Of a stretch of DNA of 64,000 bases, positions 1 to 12,662 are shown piece by piece. A program made the position numbers and the translations under genes. The stretch is from Poteriospumella lacustris (Eukaryota; Sar; Chrysophyceae; Chromulinales; Dinobryaceae). Numbering within the stretch: position 1 is the first letter of the stretch; every line of letters starts with the position of its first letter. The notes beneath the pieces are model-generated. The model made no database searches. It was not told the origin of the DNA and was given only the letters and a program-made list of their open reading frames with translations. The stretch lies in contig SMOI01000101.1 of the NCBI GenBank assembly GCA_008000375.1, positions 13,953-77,952 of the forward strand. The letters run 5' to 3'.

Positions 1-242
1 CTGCTGCTGCGACGGCAACCCAAGAACAGAGAAAAGAAAAGAGTCTGATTATTTTGAACCACTGCTTGTTGGTCTGCAAGTTACATTTGTATCTGAAGGA
101 AATCCACACCTTTTTCTGAGAGAGGCGAAAGACGCAGTGCAAAGGAAGATCATCGTTCAAATATTTGAGAGACGAAAAAGGCATTGAGAGTTGTATCGGT
201 TTTTGATTATTGGTTGTTGTATTATTTGGCTCCACCGTAACC
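1..242. other. 5' flank of the first gene
   Basis: No gene is seen. The sequence is A-rich on the plus strand and runs directly into the start codon at 243, so it probably holds the leader and promoter of the IQ-motif gene. Confidence 0.5.
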
Positions 243-3200
243 ATGCTAGGCCTACGACAAGATGCGGACCAGTATCTTCAGCAAGCTCGAAACGAACACG
301 GCTTCAAGAAGTCCTATCGATTCGCAGAGCGTTTGAACGGTCGCTTCTTTGTCAGTGGCATCTCCGGTGGCTTCGAGAAGTTCAACAAATTGAAGCATGC
401 CAATGATTTGGCCCCTGCGCCAGAAAAGAAGCCCAAATATGATTATCAACCCGTTTTAGAGAAAGCTCAACGTGAGGAACTGCGACGAGAAGCGGAAAAA
501 CTGTTGGAATTGGAAGAGAAGCTCGCCGAGGTATGCAGTGCACAACGTTGATGCCTCCCCTGCGAGTGATAACACTTGGTTGTATCGATGATGTTCATTA
601 GATTCAACGGATAAAAGAAGCGAAGCGCCGTCGCGATCGACAGCGCCAAATGCGAAAGCTGCAATTCCAATCGGCAAGTTGCATCCAGCGATTTTGGCGG
701 AAGACCATTCGCCTACGTCGGGAAGGAGCCGCCAATTTGCTCGTAAAGTTTCTCAAGGCTCAAAAAGCACGACAGGCAGTATATACTGCAGCCTGGGCTG
801 CGAGTGTTTTAAAGAAATTTGCGATTCAGGTGAGATGCTCTCGCCATGGGCGGGTGGGTGATCGACCGAGAACGCGCATCACTAACCGTTTTGGGACCTG
901 TACACCATGTTGAATGTAGGCAAGTAGACGATGGAGACGATGGAAGTTTTTCCAACGTCAAGTGAAGCGAATTGCGGCCAAGAACTGGTATCTGGTCCAA
1001 GAGGTGGCATGTCTGTGGACACAGGCGCGACGTGACGTGACCGACCAGTTCGTTCATCACGTGATCCAATCGGCCATGAAAAACGCCAAACGTGAATTGA
1101 TGGCCAAGATGGGCAAAGTCCGACGGAATTCGGTGGCTGTCAAACGAGAGCCGTCGACGTATTTTGCGTTCTTTCTGACGGAAGGTAGCCAAGCCGACAG
1201 TGCCACCCACGACGACGACCACAACGGGGACGATGACAGTGAATATGAAGACGCATTAGCCACGAACAATCTCAGCCCCAACGCCTTTATGCGAAGACAG
1301 CAAGCGAGGTATCTGAAGTATTTGAAGTCGTACGAAGGCCAGTCGCCACCGGAGAAGAAGAAAGTCTACGACTTCAACGACCACCGCGTCAAGATCCTCG
1401 TGAAGAAGCATCAAGATGTGCTGAAGAAAATGGACGACGAAGAGGCAGCCCGGTTGGAACGCGTCGAACGGTTGCGGAAGAAAGCCCAAGAAGAGGCCGA
1501 GTCACAGAAACAAGCGAAAGAACGACAGCGGAAGGAGAAAGAGCGTCAAAAGGCGGCGCTGCAACGGAAACAAGAGGAAGAACACCAAGAGAAACTACGA
1601 CAATTCCAACGACAACGCGAGAAACGACTGAAACAAGAAGAAGCACGCAAAAAGGACGAGAAGCGTCAAGAAGCAGAGCGGAAGTTGATGCGGCTGGAAG
1701 ATCCGCTCGTCCTCGCGAAACGGATGCGCGACTGGCAGCTGCACGTGCAGCAGCTGAAGAAAGGTTTGTACCCACCCCCCTGTCGCCTGTCGTCTGTCGT
1801 CTGCCCTGTTCTAACCGGCCCTAATCTTCCTCTGTTCATCCTCTTTTTTCCCCCGATAACGTCGCAACAGCCAAAGAAGCGAAGCTCCTGCAAGAACAGC
1901 AACAGCACCCGCAGCTGAAACGACCCACCGACGACCGACCGTTGCATCACAACCCCACACCGGACGAACTCGCACAGACCGAAGAACGACGGAAGGCACA
2001 AGAGGCGGAAGAAGCCCGGGTACGGGAAGCCATTCGTCAACGCATACGGGAGAAGATGCAGACGCTGGCCCAGGAGAAGAAGCAGAAGGAACTGGAAGAG
2101 AAAGAGAAGAAAGAGAAACTCGACCAGTTCATGGGCGCCTACCAGGAGCAACTGCAACGGCAAAAGGAAGAATTCTTGAAGAAGCAACGTGAGAAAGACA
2201 GACAACGCAAAGCCGAAGAAAAGCGGCTCAAACAAGCGGAAAAGGCCAAGGAACAAGCGCTGATTGACGCGATTCTGCGGGAACAAGAAGCGAAAGATGC
2301 GGAAGACCGTGCGCACTGGCAGGCGTTGCCCGAGAGTGATCGACGTGTCATTGCGTCTGCGCAAGAATACGACGATCAAATGCCTCTGGAAGACTTTGGC
2401 TTCGACGATTTCATCCGCAAATCGCTGACGAAAGTGTATTCTCGTCCGCCGCCATCGTTGACCGCCGCGGGGGCGACGACGACGTCTCCCACAGCGGCGG
2501 GGGCGGGGGCGGGGGCTCCTCCGAAATGGATTCCGACGTCTCCCGAAGAGGAACAGAAGCTACAAACGATCAAGGCGAAGGTCGTGAAGACGGTCATCAA
2601 GAAGATCCCCGCGTCGCTGCGCAACACGCCGTACTTCAAGCACTACTTCAAACACACCGTCGTCAACCGCCTGCTGGAACGTGGCTTGGCCAGTGCCGAC
2701 GACGAAGCGCTCTTGCATCGGCAAACGGAAGAGCTCCTCGTGCAGCTGCACAAGCAACAGGCGATTTTGAACGACGACGCGGAGGATGCGGACTCGACGG
2801 TGGTGGCGAAGGCCACGGCGGCGGCGCTGCTGACGCAGCCGAGTGCGAAATGGGACGTGGCTGCTGCTGCTGGCAACGCTACCGCTGCTGCTGCTGCTGT
2901 GGGGGCAAAGGAGAAGAGCGCTGCCGCGGCGGTGTCGGCGATTGATACGAGTGCGTTGGCGCCGCGGGGGAGTTTTGCGCAGCAGCCGGTCGCCCCGACA
3001 CCGACGATGCCAGCGCCGCTGAGCAAGTCGCGGTCGGCGGGGCAGCTGGTCGTGCCGGGTTCATCGACCGCAGCAGTAGCGGCGACGGGGGCGGCGGCAT
3101 CCACCGTCGCGGTTGGTTTACGCGGTGTCAAAGCGCGCAAACTGCAAAAGGAGCATGCGCATGGCAGCACGACAGCCTCCGCCGCTGCCGCCGCTGCTGC

Positions 3201-5571
3201 TGCAGCTGCCGCTGCAGCGGCCGCGGTCAACGACACCGCCGCCACTGTTGCTGCCACCGACGACAACGATGGCACCGGTGACCCCGAAGACAACGAAGAT
3301 CTCATGGCGCTCATCGCTCGTGCGAAGCAACGACTGCTGCAGCCCGCGCCGCCGGTGAAAACGACGGCGGCGATGGCGGCGATGACGGCGGCGGTGACCC
3401 ACGAGACGCTTCCTCCCGCCGCCATCCAGACCACCTCCACGGCGTTGCACACGTCACAGTCACAGCCAGTGCTGTCGTCTCTGGGTCCACCGCCGCTCAA
3501 TGGCTACGAGTCCGCCGCCATCGCTGCCATCGCGTTGGCGCCGAAAGCCGCGGCCACCCCGAAGCCTTTGGCGTCGTCGTCGTCGTCGTCGTCGTCGGTG
3601 GCGATGCCGAAGATGCCATCGGTCCAAGAGTTCTTGCGCATGCAGCCGGGGCCGCCATCGCTACCGGGTGCACCGCCCAGCCTCGACAACATCGCGTCGC
3701 GGTATCCGCTGACGTGGGACGTGCCCGGGGCCACGTCGATGTCCGGGCTCCCCGCAGGAGCAGCAGGAGCAGCGACCGCAGCATCGTCGTCCGCCTTGGC
3801 GCTGCCGGTGAAGAAAAAAGCCAAAGCGAACGGTAAAGCGGCCGTAGCCGGTGGCAAACCACCACACGGCGCCACCGCCGCCGCCACCGCCGCGCTCACG
3901 GGGCCGTCGCTGCCAACGAAGAAAGCGCAGAAGAAGCCGTCGCAGGAGCCGCCTGTCGCAGGAGCCTCCACGGCCGCCGCCGATATGAGCGATAAGGAGC
4001 TACGTGCGCGTGAACGACAGATCCGCGCGCGACGGAAGCACGGCCCGGCGATCAAGTTGAAGCCGCGGTCGCCATCGACGACCACCGACCCCTCCGCCAC
4101 CGCCACCGCCGCTGCCAACAGCAGCAGCAGCAATCAGCTGAGTCCGTCCCATGACCTCGCCTTCGACGAATCGGACGCGGACAGCACCGACGCCAACGAT
4201 GTGGACGAGGGTGAAGGTGAGGACGATGGGGACGGCGACGGTGCCGGCGACGGCGATGGGGAGGCTGCGGCGGTGGCGGGCAGTTTGGACGACTACGCCT
4301 TCGCGACGGCGACCGACGAGTACCGCGAACGTCCCGACGCGTTGATCACCGACAAGGTCGACGACGCCGACGACGACTACGGCGACTACGGCGATGATGT
4401 GGACAGCGACGATGGCGACGACCGCCGGGCGCGCGAACGGTCGCGGGAGGCGACGCACAGCGCTGGCAGCCAGCGCAGCGCGGGTGGCAGTCGGGTGCGC
4501 TCGAAGCTTCACGCGTACGAGGACTACGAAGAGAAGTTGCAGGCGGATTACCTGGCGTTGCGCCGTCAGTTCCAAGCGAAGCTCAAAGCCGCGACGGAGG
4601 AGTACCACGGCCACCACAGCAGCGGCGACGGCGACGGTGACGGTGTCGGCGCTCCGCAGCAAACGTCAGTGTCGCCGTCGTCGCGCTTCAACCGTCGCTC
4701 GGACGACGGCGGCGACGGGGAAGACGACAGCGTGCTCACGCGCAGCGTGACAGATTTGTACGTCGCGATGGGCGACGGACGTGTCCCGGCCTCGGCGTCC
4801 AGCGCGGGAGGTGGCAAAGGCAGCGGTGCCGAGGAGGACACCGCTGCGGCAGCGGCGGCATCAGCGGCGGCAGTAGCAGCGGCGGAGGAAGAAGAGCGCC
4901 GCATGCGCGAGCAGTTGCAAGTGACGACGAAGGATCTGCTGCGGTCGTGGGCGCTGGAGGACGAAATGGAAGCGCGACGTGACGCGGCGCTGCGTCGGGC
5001 GGCGGACGGCGGCGATGGTGACGCGGATGGCGACGAAGACGCCGATGGGGAAGGTGACTATCACCGGGGCCAGCCGATGGCGATGGACGACGAAGCTGCC
5101 GCAGAGTACGTCGGCTGGCTGCGTAGCCGTGGCGAGTTGCCATCGGACGACGACGGCGACGATGCGGAAGAGGAGTCGGAGGAAGAGTTCGACCCGATCC
5201 AAGCGCACATGGCTCAGCGACGCCGCGAGGTCGCTGCTGCACGACAGGAGATTCGTCGCTCTTCGGCAGGTACCACTGCTACTGCAGCCTCTGCCACTGC
5301 TACGGCTGCGGCCGTCCCAGTGATCAAGTCGCGTGGAGGCCATCGCTCTGCAGCAGTCGCCACTGTCAACGAGGACGAGGACGACGATGACGACGATAAC
5401 GACGACGAAGAAGAAGAGGACGAGGACGATGACAGCGCGGTCCTCTTCGACGAAGAAAAGGCCTTGTTGCTGGCGGAGCGGCGCCAACGCCGACGTCAAC
5501 AAGAACTGGCCGCGATGAAGCAACGTGAGACGGAGAAGAAGAAGTTCTGGGAGGCGCTCATCAACACATAG
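243..5571 (+). CDS. IQ-motif, coiled-coil, low-complexity protein (1686 aa)
   Basis: The gene has four exons: 243-530, 602-829, 920-1763 and 1871-5571. All have GT-AG borders and phases that join to one open frame. The ATG at 243 is the first in frame. Residues about 120-136 match an IQ motif (CIQRFWRKTIRLRR), a possible calmodulin site. Residues about 200-560 form a long charged Glu/Lys/Arg coiled coil. After that come Ala-rich tracts encoded by mixed Ala codons (so not a simple DNA repeat), a poly-Ser run, and several Asp/Glu-rich tracts towards the C-terminus. GC content rises sharply in exon 4. I do not recognise the family. A cytoskeletal or flagellar scaffold is one possibility, inferred only from IQ plus coiled coil. 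The N-terminal 100 residues are the least repetitive part and best suited to a homology search. Confidence 0.8.
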
Positions 5572-6080
5572 GTGACACCGTCGCTCATTCGTACCTGCAG
5601 CAGTGATGCAGTGGTCGCTTCCCAGCCACCTCTTGTCACTGCAAACCTTTGTACATACAACCTGTGTATTTGTGTATTAGTGCTCTGCACACACAAAAAA
5701 AAATAAATAAAAAATCATTGGCGTTAACTGCTCGATCACACCACCCTATCACCACGACGGAGCACACATCATGCATGACCCATGTAGACCAGCTCTGTAG
5801 CGTACAATCGATCATCACAGGCAGAGGGCAGAGGTCGTATCGGTGGGGGATGGAGGATGGGCGGACCGTTTCATTCTTCTCCGTTTCTGATGGGAAAAAC
5901 CGTTCTCAGTTGATTGTTGTTGTCGGACCGTTAGTTCTCCATTCTTCTGTCTGACTCATACTCTTCTCTCGCTTTTCAATTCCCTCACTACCCTATGATT
6001 CTACCCAACCGTACTCGTTGAGGTAGCGGGTTAAGGTATATTCGAAAGGTATTGAACACTTGAATGCAACTTAAACCCAA
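5572..6080. other. Intergenic, two tandem plus-strand genes
   Basis: This holds the 3' end of the IQ-motif gene, including an A-rich AATAAATAAA stretch near 5700 that could be a polyadenylation signal, and the promoter of the next gene. No other ORF or RNA gene is seen. Confidence 0.5.
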
Positions 6081-8631
6081 ATGAGTGATCGAAGTCCAAG
6101 GCCACCTGGGCATCCGAAGCCTTCAAAGGCCACTGATTCGCACCCACGACGGGCTACAAATGCCAATTCAAAACGAGGAGGAACCCCAAGTAAAGCCAAC
6201 GATGTATCTGAACAAAAAGAAATGGCTGGGGAGGAAGATGTCTTTGCCAATACCCAACGCGTGCGAACCGGCGATAAAACCTTACTGCTTTGTATGGATA
6301 TCGATGAAAGCGGAGCAAAGCCCCAACCCAAAGAAAGGTCGATAGAAATTTCCATCCCTGATATCTTGTTGGCTGCAAGTGGTGGCAGTTTTGATGTCTC
6401 ATCCATCGTTGGGATGGAGTTGTCCTTGGGCTTTCTATCGCAATCGGAAGATTCGATGGATAAAGCCATGGCTGGAGTGTCACCAGATGCTGCCGCAAAA
6501 TCAGTGGCAGGAGAACCAGTGAAGCCTGTTCTCATTCCATCAACATTGCCCAGTGTGCCTATCAAGCGACGAATGTCCCGAGCCGAACAATTCTCTGCGC
6601 TGGAGAAGACCATTCCGAACGTGAAGTTGGATCGGCAAATGCGGAAAACAGTCGTTAATACGATGGTGGAAATGAACATATGGAAGGACGACGATGAAGA
6701 CGAAGACGATCTCAGCTTGACAGAGGCGTCTCCCTCGAAGGGGCGCAGCAAATCAATGGCCAACAAATCGAACAAAGGCAACGACTCGCCTCGGAAAAAG
6801 AGTACCATGATAAGTCCAGCAACAGCTGCTGCACTGTCACCCAACCGAAAAGGCTCGATAAAGCCTGTCCCTCCACCCGTTGCCAAAGACATTGATCACG
6901 CAGCTTCATCGTCAACATCCCCCACCCCGGCGGGGACCAATACGTTGTCTCACTCGGCCCACAGTGCGTCCACCCATCCGACAACGACCTTATCGACAGC
7001 GACGACAACCGCCACAGCGTCTCATGCCACCGCGGCAACCGCTACGTCGCCTACAAAACATGCAGCATCCACCGCCTCAACTCTGACCGCTCCTACGGCC
7101 ACGGCAGCCGCGGCAGCCAGGGGCAAAGTCGCCATGCATCGACCCAATCAAATACCCGTCAACGAGCAAGCGCAAAAGCGGGATGATCGTCAACGTGTCG
7201 AGCGCGAAACAGTTCGAGAGACATTGGTGAACAAGGCCGTTCAATTTTTGGTGGATCTAAACCACAAACAAGATCTAGAGTTACAGCAACTGCAGCAGCA
7301 GCAACAACAGCAACAATCCATCCAACAACATGGAAGTCCCACGGCATTGGGTGCACTGGCCAACAAAACCCCCAAGGAAATCAAGATGATCGCCGTGAAG
7401 AAATTGACCGCCAGTTTGGTGGATCGCGCGTTGAAGCGAGGTCGTAATTTCTTCAACAAAGAGTACGTCATTCCTTTCTGAACGTGTTGTGCGTGTGTGT
7501 TGCGTACGGTAACTGAAATGCGATTGTGTGTGTGTGCGTTTCTATAGGGTGGAGAAGCATCGGATAGATGATTGGAAGTATTTCCGCCGTCGAGCACAAG
7601 CAGCTCGGTTTCTCAGTAAAGCTTGGCGGAGACATTGTTGTCGACACGACGTCCAAAAGATCCTGGCGATGGGTCGTGCTTCGATTGAGGCGAAGAAAGT
7701 CGCTGAAATCGAAGAGCAGTACGAGTATCGCATTCGGATGGCCCAACGACGAGTATGGGAGCAAACGTTGCACAAGGCATGGATACAAGAGCAAAGGGAA
7801 TATCCAACGTTCCCTGTGACCAAGCAAGTGACCGAGCGAGAAATTGGTCCCATCCGACTGAATGACGATGGTCTCGCGATGTCCTCCGCCGATGAGAAGC
7901 TCTTCGCGGAAGATTTCAACCACCTTCGCCCGGACTTAGCCCCATTCTCTACCAAAATCAATGCGATGATATCAAGTTCGCTGCAAGAAGTCAAGAGACA
8001 TGTGGAACGGAAGCAGCTTGTGGAGCGTAGTATGGAGCTCTTTGCCGGGGATCAGTGGCAGCAAGGGACTCAAAAGTCGGCCACTCGATCACGTGTTAGC
8101 AGCATGTCAGGCGATGAGTCCAAGGATCCGGCCACATCAAGTGTACTGTCATCTCCAAGGGCAACCTCGACCCCTTTGCGATCTCCTCGGACCCCGAAAA
8201 CACCCAGTGGAACAACAATGTCGGCATCGAGTAGAGCCTTCGACTTCCCGCCATCTGCTCTGACGCTGTCGTTCCCTACGTCGATCCCAATGGTAGCACA
8301 AACACCCCGAGCTGCATTGCACAAAATGCGCGCTGAAGATGCCGGTCACGAGGTGATGGTGCAGCTATCCCTTCCTCAACGAGTCCTGGATCGATCTGAA
8401 TCATCGAGGCGGTCAGCAAATTTGGCAAGCTGGGAGGAAATGGCGCGTTTGGATAATTTGCCATCTGTGGAAGAAATAAAGAAAAACGCAGCCATAAAGT
8501 CATCAGCCTATAAGGTTTTGGAACGTCTTAGTGGTTTGACGGAGGAGGACATTATGCGCAGTAAATTTGAGCGTTTGAAAGAGGGTGCGGAGCAAGTGAG
8601 CTTAGCTAACAGTAAGTTTTTGTTCTTGTAG
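6081..8631 (+). CDS. Unknown Ser/Thr-rich protein with basic helical region (821 aa)
   Basis: There are two exons, 6081-7462 and 7548-8631, and the intron keeps phase (GA|G). The N-terminal half is low complexity, with Ala/Thr/Ser repeats and a Gln run near residue 400. The region around the intron is highly basic and helical (KHRIDDWKYFRRR, then FLSKAWRRH), so it may bind nucleic acid or tubulin. The C-terminal part has Ser/Pro-rich sequence with several SP/TP sites. I do not recognise the family. The 3' end is uncertain: a consensus donor (gtaagt) starts at 8612, just before the stop, and the stop codon lies in a T-rich stretch ending in tag. The transcript may therefore be spliced there. 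The gene converges on the SDR gene, with 76 bases between the stops. Confidence 0.72.
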
Positions 8632-8707
8632 AAGTTTTGAGAACAAGAATTTTTCAAGACAATTGAAATGAAAGAGATTTTGATCGATGTGACGTTGTGG
8701 GTATCCC

Positions 8708-9655
8708 TCACCACTGCAAGATGAATCCATCGTGGCGAACGAATGCGAAGTTGTTATTGTCCAAATGAGAAACAAATTCGTTGAGATGCTCCATGTTTTC
8801 CAGTTCGTCAGGAGGAGAACGGAATCGATATTTGCTGGCAGTCTTCGTGGCCTTTTCATCACCGCCAGTTTTCCCAACTGCGCTCTGAGAGGCTTGGAAT
8901 TGAACAGCACGTTCCAAAATATCCAACATTCCATCGGTGGATTCTTCAATGTCAATTTTGGCTTTTTGTCCACCCGTTTGACCCATTTCAGTTTTTACCC
9001 ACCCTGGATGGAGGATGATGAGTTTCACTCCGGCTTCGTGTGCAGATGGTTCTGATGCGTATAAAATAGAGAGCATATTCAATGCAGCCTTTGAACAGCG
9101 ATATGCAACAGTTGTCCCTTCGCTCTTTTCGGCAGCATTTGTGTACGAGCCCAAACTGGAGGACATTATGGCGGCAATTTTGGAATCTCCTCGAATCAGA
9201 AATTCGTGGAATGTCTGGAGAAGAAGCATGTTTCCGATAACGTTAGTTTCGTACACTTCTCGCATATCGTCTGGCGTGCATTCCAAGAAAGGATTGTGCG
9301 GATGCGTTGTGTTGGAAATTCCGGCGTTTCCAATCAGGATATCAATAGAATTCATCCCGCGTTGGGACAGAAAGTCTTTGAGCGCCACGAATTGGTCTGG
9401 CTTTTGAACATCTAATGGGGCGACGATCAATCGATTTTCATCGAAGTTGCGCTTGAGCTCTTGAAGCTCCGAAGATTCGTCAGGATTTCTTGCGGTGGCA
9501 ACCACACAAGCATTTGTTCGCTCCAAAAATTGCTTCGTTAAGCCTAATCCGATGCCTCTCGAGCATCCTTCATCGTACGGAAAGAATTACTCAGCGATGA
9601 ATGAATTAGTTTATGTAAATAGTTGTAAAGTAGTACCTGTAATCAGAACGTTCAT
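8708..9655 (-). CDS. Short-chain dehydrogenase/reductase, C-factor-like (292 aa)
   Basis: Two exons on the minus strand, 9655-9637 and 9567-8708; the intron splits the Gly of the cofactor motif. The product is a classical-type SDR, an NAD(P)-dependent oxidoreductase of unknown substrate. The TGxxxGIG cofactor motif is at residues 6-13, NAG at 87-89, a Ser-rich catalytic strand near 142-147, and the catalytic YxxxK is Tyr162/Lys166. The C-terminus is longer than in minimal SDRs and holds a charged segment around 215-255. The frame is open upstream of this ATG, and an in-frame ATG at 9883 would add 76 residues. I chose the ATG at 9655 because it puts the Rossmann strand at the N-terminus as in the family. 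Confidence 0.85.
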
Positions 9656-10292
9656 GGTATCCGAATGGTTTTTTCGTGTTTGGCTAGGATTTGGTGGAAT
9701 CGTGTAGCGAGGCTGAGCACGCTTCAACAACAGAGCATGAACTTTGCCTGCTTTACTCTTCAGCAATTGAAATGTGATCAATTGGTCCTGAAGTGACCAG
9801 GTCTGATGAGAAGGATGCTCTTCTTTCATGTCGAGGACCGTCTCAGCCGCGGGAAGGGACCAAAGGCTGAGTCCCTCATTCATTTTCTGCGGTGTTTCGA
9901 CGTTCGGGGGCTTATTGTTTTCGTTTTGCAATGTTCTACTGTTTGAATCAAGTGATGCTCACAACATCGACGAAGTGAATCGCAGTACAGGCAAATACAC
10001 GATCAGAGATATCTATTTTTACATTGTCCCTGTGTCTGGAAAATCCTCTAACGAAGGCAAGTTCCCTCATGAGAGATTATTGTACACTGCGAAAATCAAT
10101 TTTCACCAAGTTCGATTAATGTGCTCAGTGATACTCAACGCCAACGTTTTTCTTTTTTGATTTTTGAACGAAAATTTTCAATGATACGAAAACAAAATCA
10201 CGAATGAATTATGAATCTGCCAAATATTGCCAGTCGAATCGAAGGCGACAGGCGATGTGAAAAGATGAAAGATGGATTTTCCACAGCATTGT
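9656..10292. other. Intergenic between two minus-strand genes
   Basis: This contains a possible in-frame N-terminal extension of the SDR (9656-9883, preceded by an acceptor-like ccgcag), then AT-rich sequence with no clear ORF up to the 3' end of the inositol oxygenase gene. Confidence 0.4.
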
Positions 10293-11279
10293 TTACCATG
10301 CAAGTTCAGACGATGGAAAGTACTTTTCAATCAAACTTTGATAGTACGGCCACAGATCCTCCACGGTCGCATCCAAGCCTGCTTGGTCTTTTGTGTACAA
10401 ATCGAATTTGTTGAACTCCAAGACCCACTTCATCAACTCCTGATCTTTCTCCGTCATGAATTGACGATACGCACCTCCAGTATGCCATGGATAGCAAGAG
10501 TGATAGCGGATCATGGCCAATCCTTCCTCGGGGATTGTGGTCTTATTGGCAACCTTCGACACAAAGGCCAGCATTAGCTCACATCAAAACGGATAGCAGT
10601 ACACCACTTACCAGCATTCTATACAAGTACTCATCGTGGCCATATGCGAACTGCAAATTTTCAAACCCGCAACCTTGTTGATACATTCCAAGCTCGGTGT
10701 TGTAACGTTCGTCGTTCATATCAGGATTGAGCGCGTTGAATTGCGGGAAAACGGTGCAATCGGGAATTCGGCATCCAACTACCCAAGTGTCACCACCAAG
10801 AGCCCACTGAGGGCCTTCAGCGGTTCCAATTTGACCATCTTCCTCTGCACCCCACAAGAACATGATTTTGCCCATATCATGGATAAGTCCAACCAACTGA
10901 AACCAATCGGGATGACCAGCACGGCGGATGCCCTCGGCCGTTTGAAGCATATGGACCATATTTGGCAAACTAAACAACAATCCAAGATTAAAAACCTCGA
11001 AGGATTACGGGATGGAGAAGAACGCTCGAAGTCTCACCTGACATCAGGATCGGATGAATCAACGTAGGTTTCCAAAACCTTGAAGGCTTCCCTGATTGTC
11101 ATTTTGGTTCTTGGAACCGCAAAAGAATATTTTTGATTCATTTTCTCCACAAAGCCGACTGTTTGATTCGAGCGCATTGCACGGTAATGGTTTTCAACAA
11201 TTTCATGACGGAAGGAATCTTTGTAGTTGCGGTAGTCTTCGACAGGTTTCGCAGTTTGGAAGTCCACTTCGAGAGGCAT
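10293..11279 (-). CDS. MIOX: Myo-inositol oxygenase (294 aa)
   Basis: Three exons: 11279-11038, 10969-10612 and 10577-10293. MIOX is a non-haem di-iron enzyme that oxidises myo-inositol with O2 to D-glucuronate in the cytosol. In algae and plants this feeds UDP-glucuronate and cell-wall sugars. The metal ligands of the family are all visible: His87 in VHMLQTAEG, His111-Asp112 in HDMGK, the His of YGHDEYLY, the His of RYHSCYPWH and the Asp of FNKFDLYTK. The GGDTWVVGC substrate loop is present. Length fits the family (about 285), with a short insertion after FLWG. The exon 2/3 junction is the least certain, because the protein there departs from the usual sequence after EYLYRML. The gene is divergent from the calmodulin-like gene. 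Confidence 0.93.
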
Positions 11280-11710
11280 GTTTTTTCTATTCTATAGTAT
11301 ACTTCTTCAAATACGATTACAGGTCTTCCGATCAGGGCTGCCAGAAGCAATAACAAGTGTGATTATGTGTGTGATTCAGTAAAATCTGTTCGATGTCTCT
11401 CTCGACGAATGTTGCGGCGATTGCGTCGGTTGAAGAACGCAAACTCCCCAACCGTTGAGTAACTGTGGGTACGCAAACCGTTACATATTTTACACGGCCT
11501 ATCATCACAACAAAGCCGATCTGTCACGATGTCACGATCAATCTTCGTTCGTCACACCAAGGCCAAAGTTCACCGAATATTATTGCGTGGTCTTGATAAC
11601 TAACGACGGTGATCAGACACTAAGGTTGAAATTTGTGGGATAACTTCCACTGTGGAGCTGCGCTTGCAACTGACACCCGCAAACAGACCGTTTGATATTC
11701 AGTGAATAGA
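11280..11710. other. Divergent promoter, MIOX / calmodulin-like gene
   Basis: No ORF of note. The region lies between two divergently transcribed genes and should contain both promoters. No TATA box stands out. Confidence 0.45.
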
Positions 11711-12226
11711 ATGGATCGCCTTTCTGTTGAAGAGATTGCAGAATTTCGGGAAATTTTCAATTTGGTTGATAAAGATGGTGGCGGATGCATCACTAAAGTT
11801 GAACTGGGCGAACTGATGGACACTCTTGGGATCGATGCAGACCCGGAGGAAATTGAACACATGATTGCCGAAATTGATCAAGGTAACCCATGTATAAGCT
11901 GATATCCAAGCGCATGACGTGCGCTGAAAATCTTTCAATTCGTAGATGGCAACGGAAATATCGATTTCGAGGAGTTTGTGGCTGTTATGTCCAGAAAAGT
12001 TGAAGCTAGCTACTCAGCTGACCAGGTTAAGAATGCCTTCAAGATATTCGAGGTACCCGGGCATCCAGGAATGATTAAGGCCGAAAATTTGGTGAAAGCC
12101 CTCTGTACGTACGGAGCCGAAAAATTAACTGAAGCACAAGCAAAGGATTTGGTCAGTCAGCTGGACACTGATGCGGCCGGTATGGTGAACTACATGGAGT
12201 ACGTGGGAATGATGATGTCGTCGTAA
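11711..12226 (+). CDS. Calmodulin-like EF-hand protein (150 aa)
   Basis: Two exons, 11711-11882 and 11946-12226; the intron falls inside EF-hand 2. There are four EF-hand units as in calmodulin. Loop 1 (residues 20-31, DKDGGGCITKVE) and loop 2 (56-67, DQDGNGNIDFEE) keep the acidic positions for Ca2+ binding. Loop 3 (93-104, EVPGHPGMIKAE) has lost most ligands and loop 4 (131-142, DTDAAGMVNYME) is partly degenerate. The N-lobe should therefore bind Ca2+ and the C-lobe probably binds little or none. This fits a divergent calmodulin-like sensor or a myosin-light-chain-type subunit rather than true calmodulin or centrin. Confidence 0.9.
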
Positions 12227-12662
12227 TGCTCCATCTTTGCTCGACCTTCATTCATTCGAAAGAATCTTTGCTGCCTTACTCTATTTTGACCACGCTTTGC
12301 AAGTATGATTATACGCAGATATACATCAGACTCATACTAGTATTGATTTCCCTTTTCCGCACTCAACGATTGAGCAAAAATTGTGTTCGTTCGTGTTCAT
12401 TTCGTATCATTTATTCCCAAACCAACCTTAATTATCTTCGATTATCACCATCTTCCATCATTAGAATGGCCTTGATAGCTCCTTCGATTCATTCAGTGTC
12501 GCTATGCAGCACCCGCGCTGCAACCGGAGCTAAGACGACGGAAGGGGATTAGGTACCCGCACGTGGGATTATAATCCAGCGAAATTCCTAATGAACTTGA
12601 AGACTGTCCCCGTACAACTGCAGAACAAAGATAGAATTCGGTCAAATATTTGACTTGAAAAA
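12227..12662. other. Intergenic, plus-strand tandem genes
   Basis: This is AT-rich 3' flank followed by the promoter of the homeodomain gene. Nothing else is seen. Confidence 0.45.
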
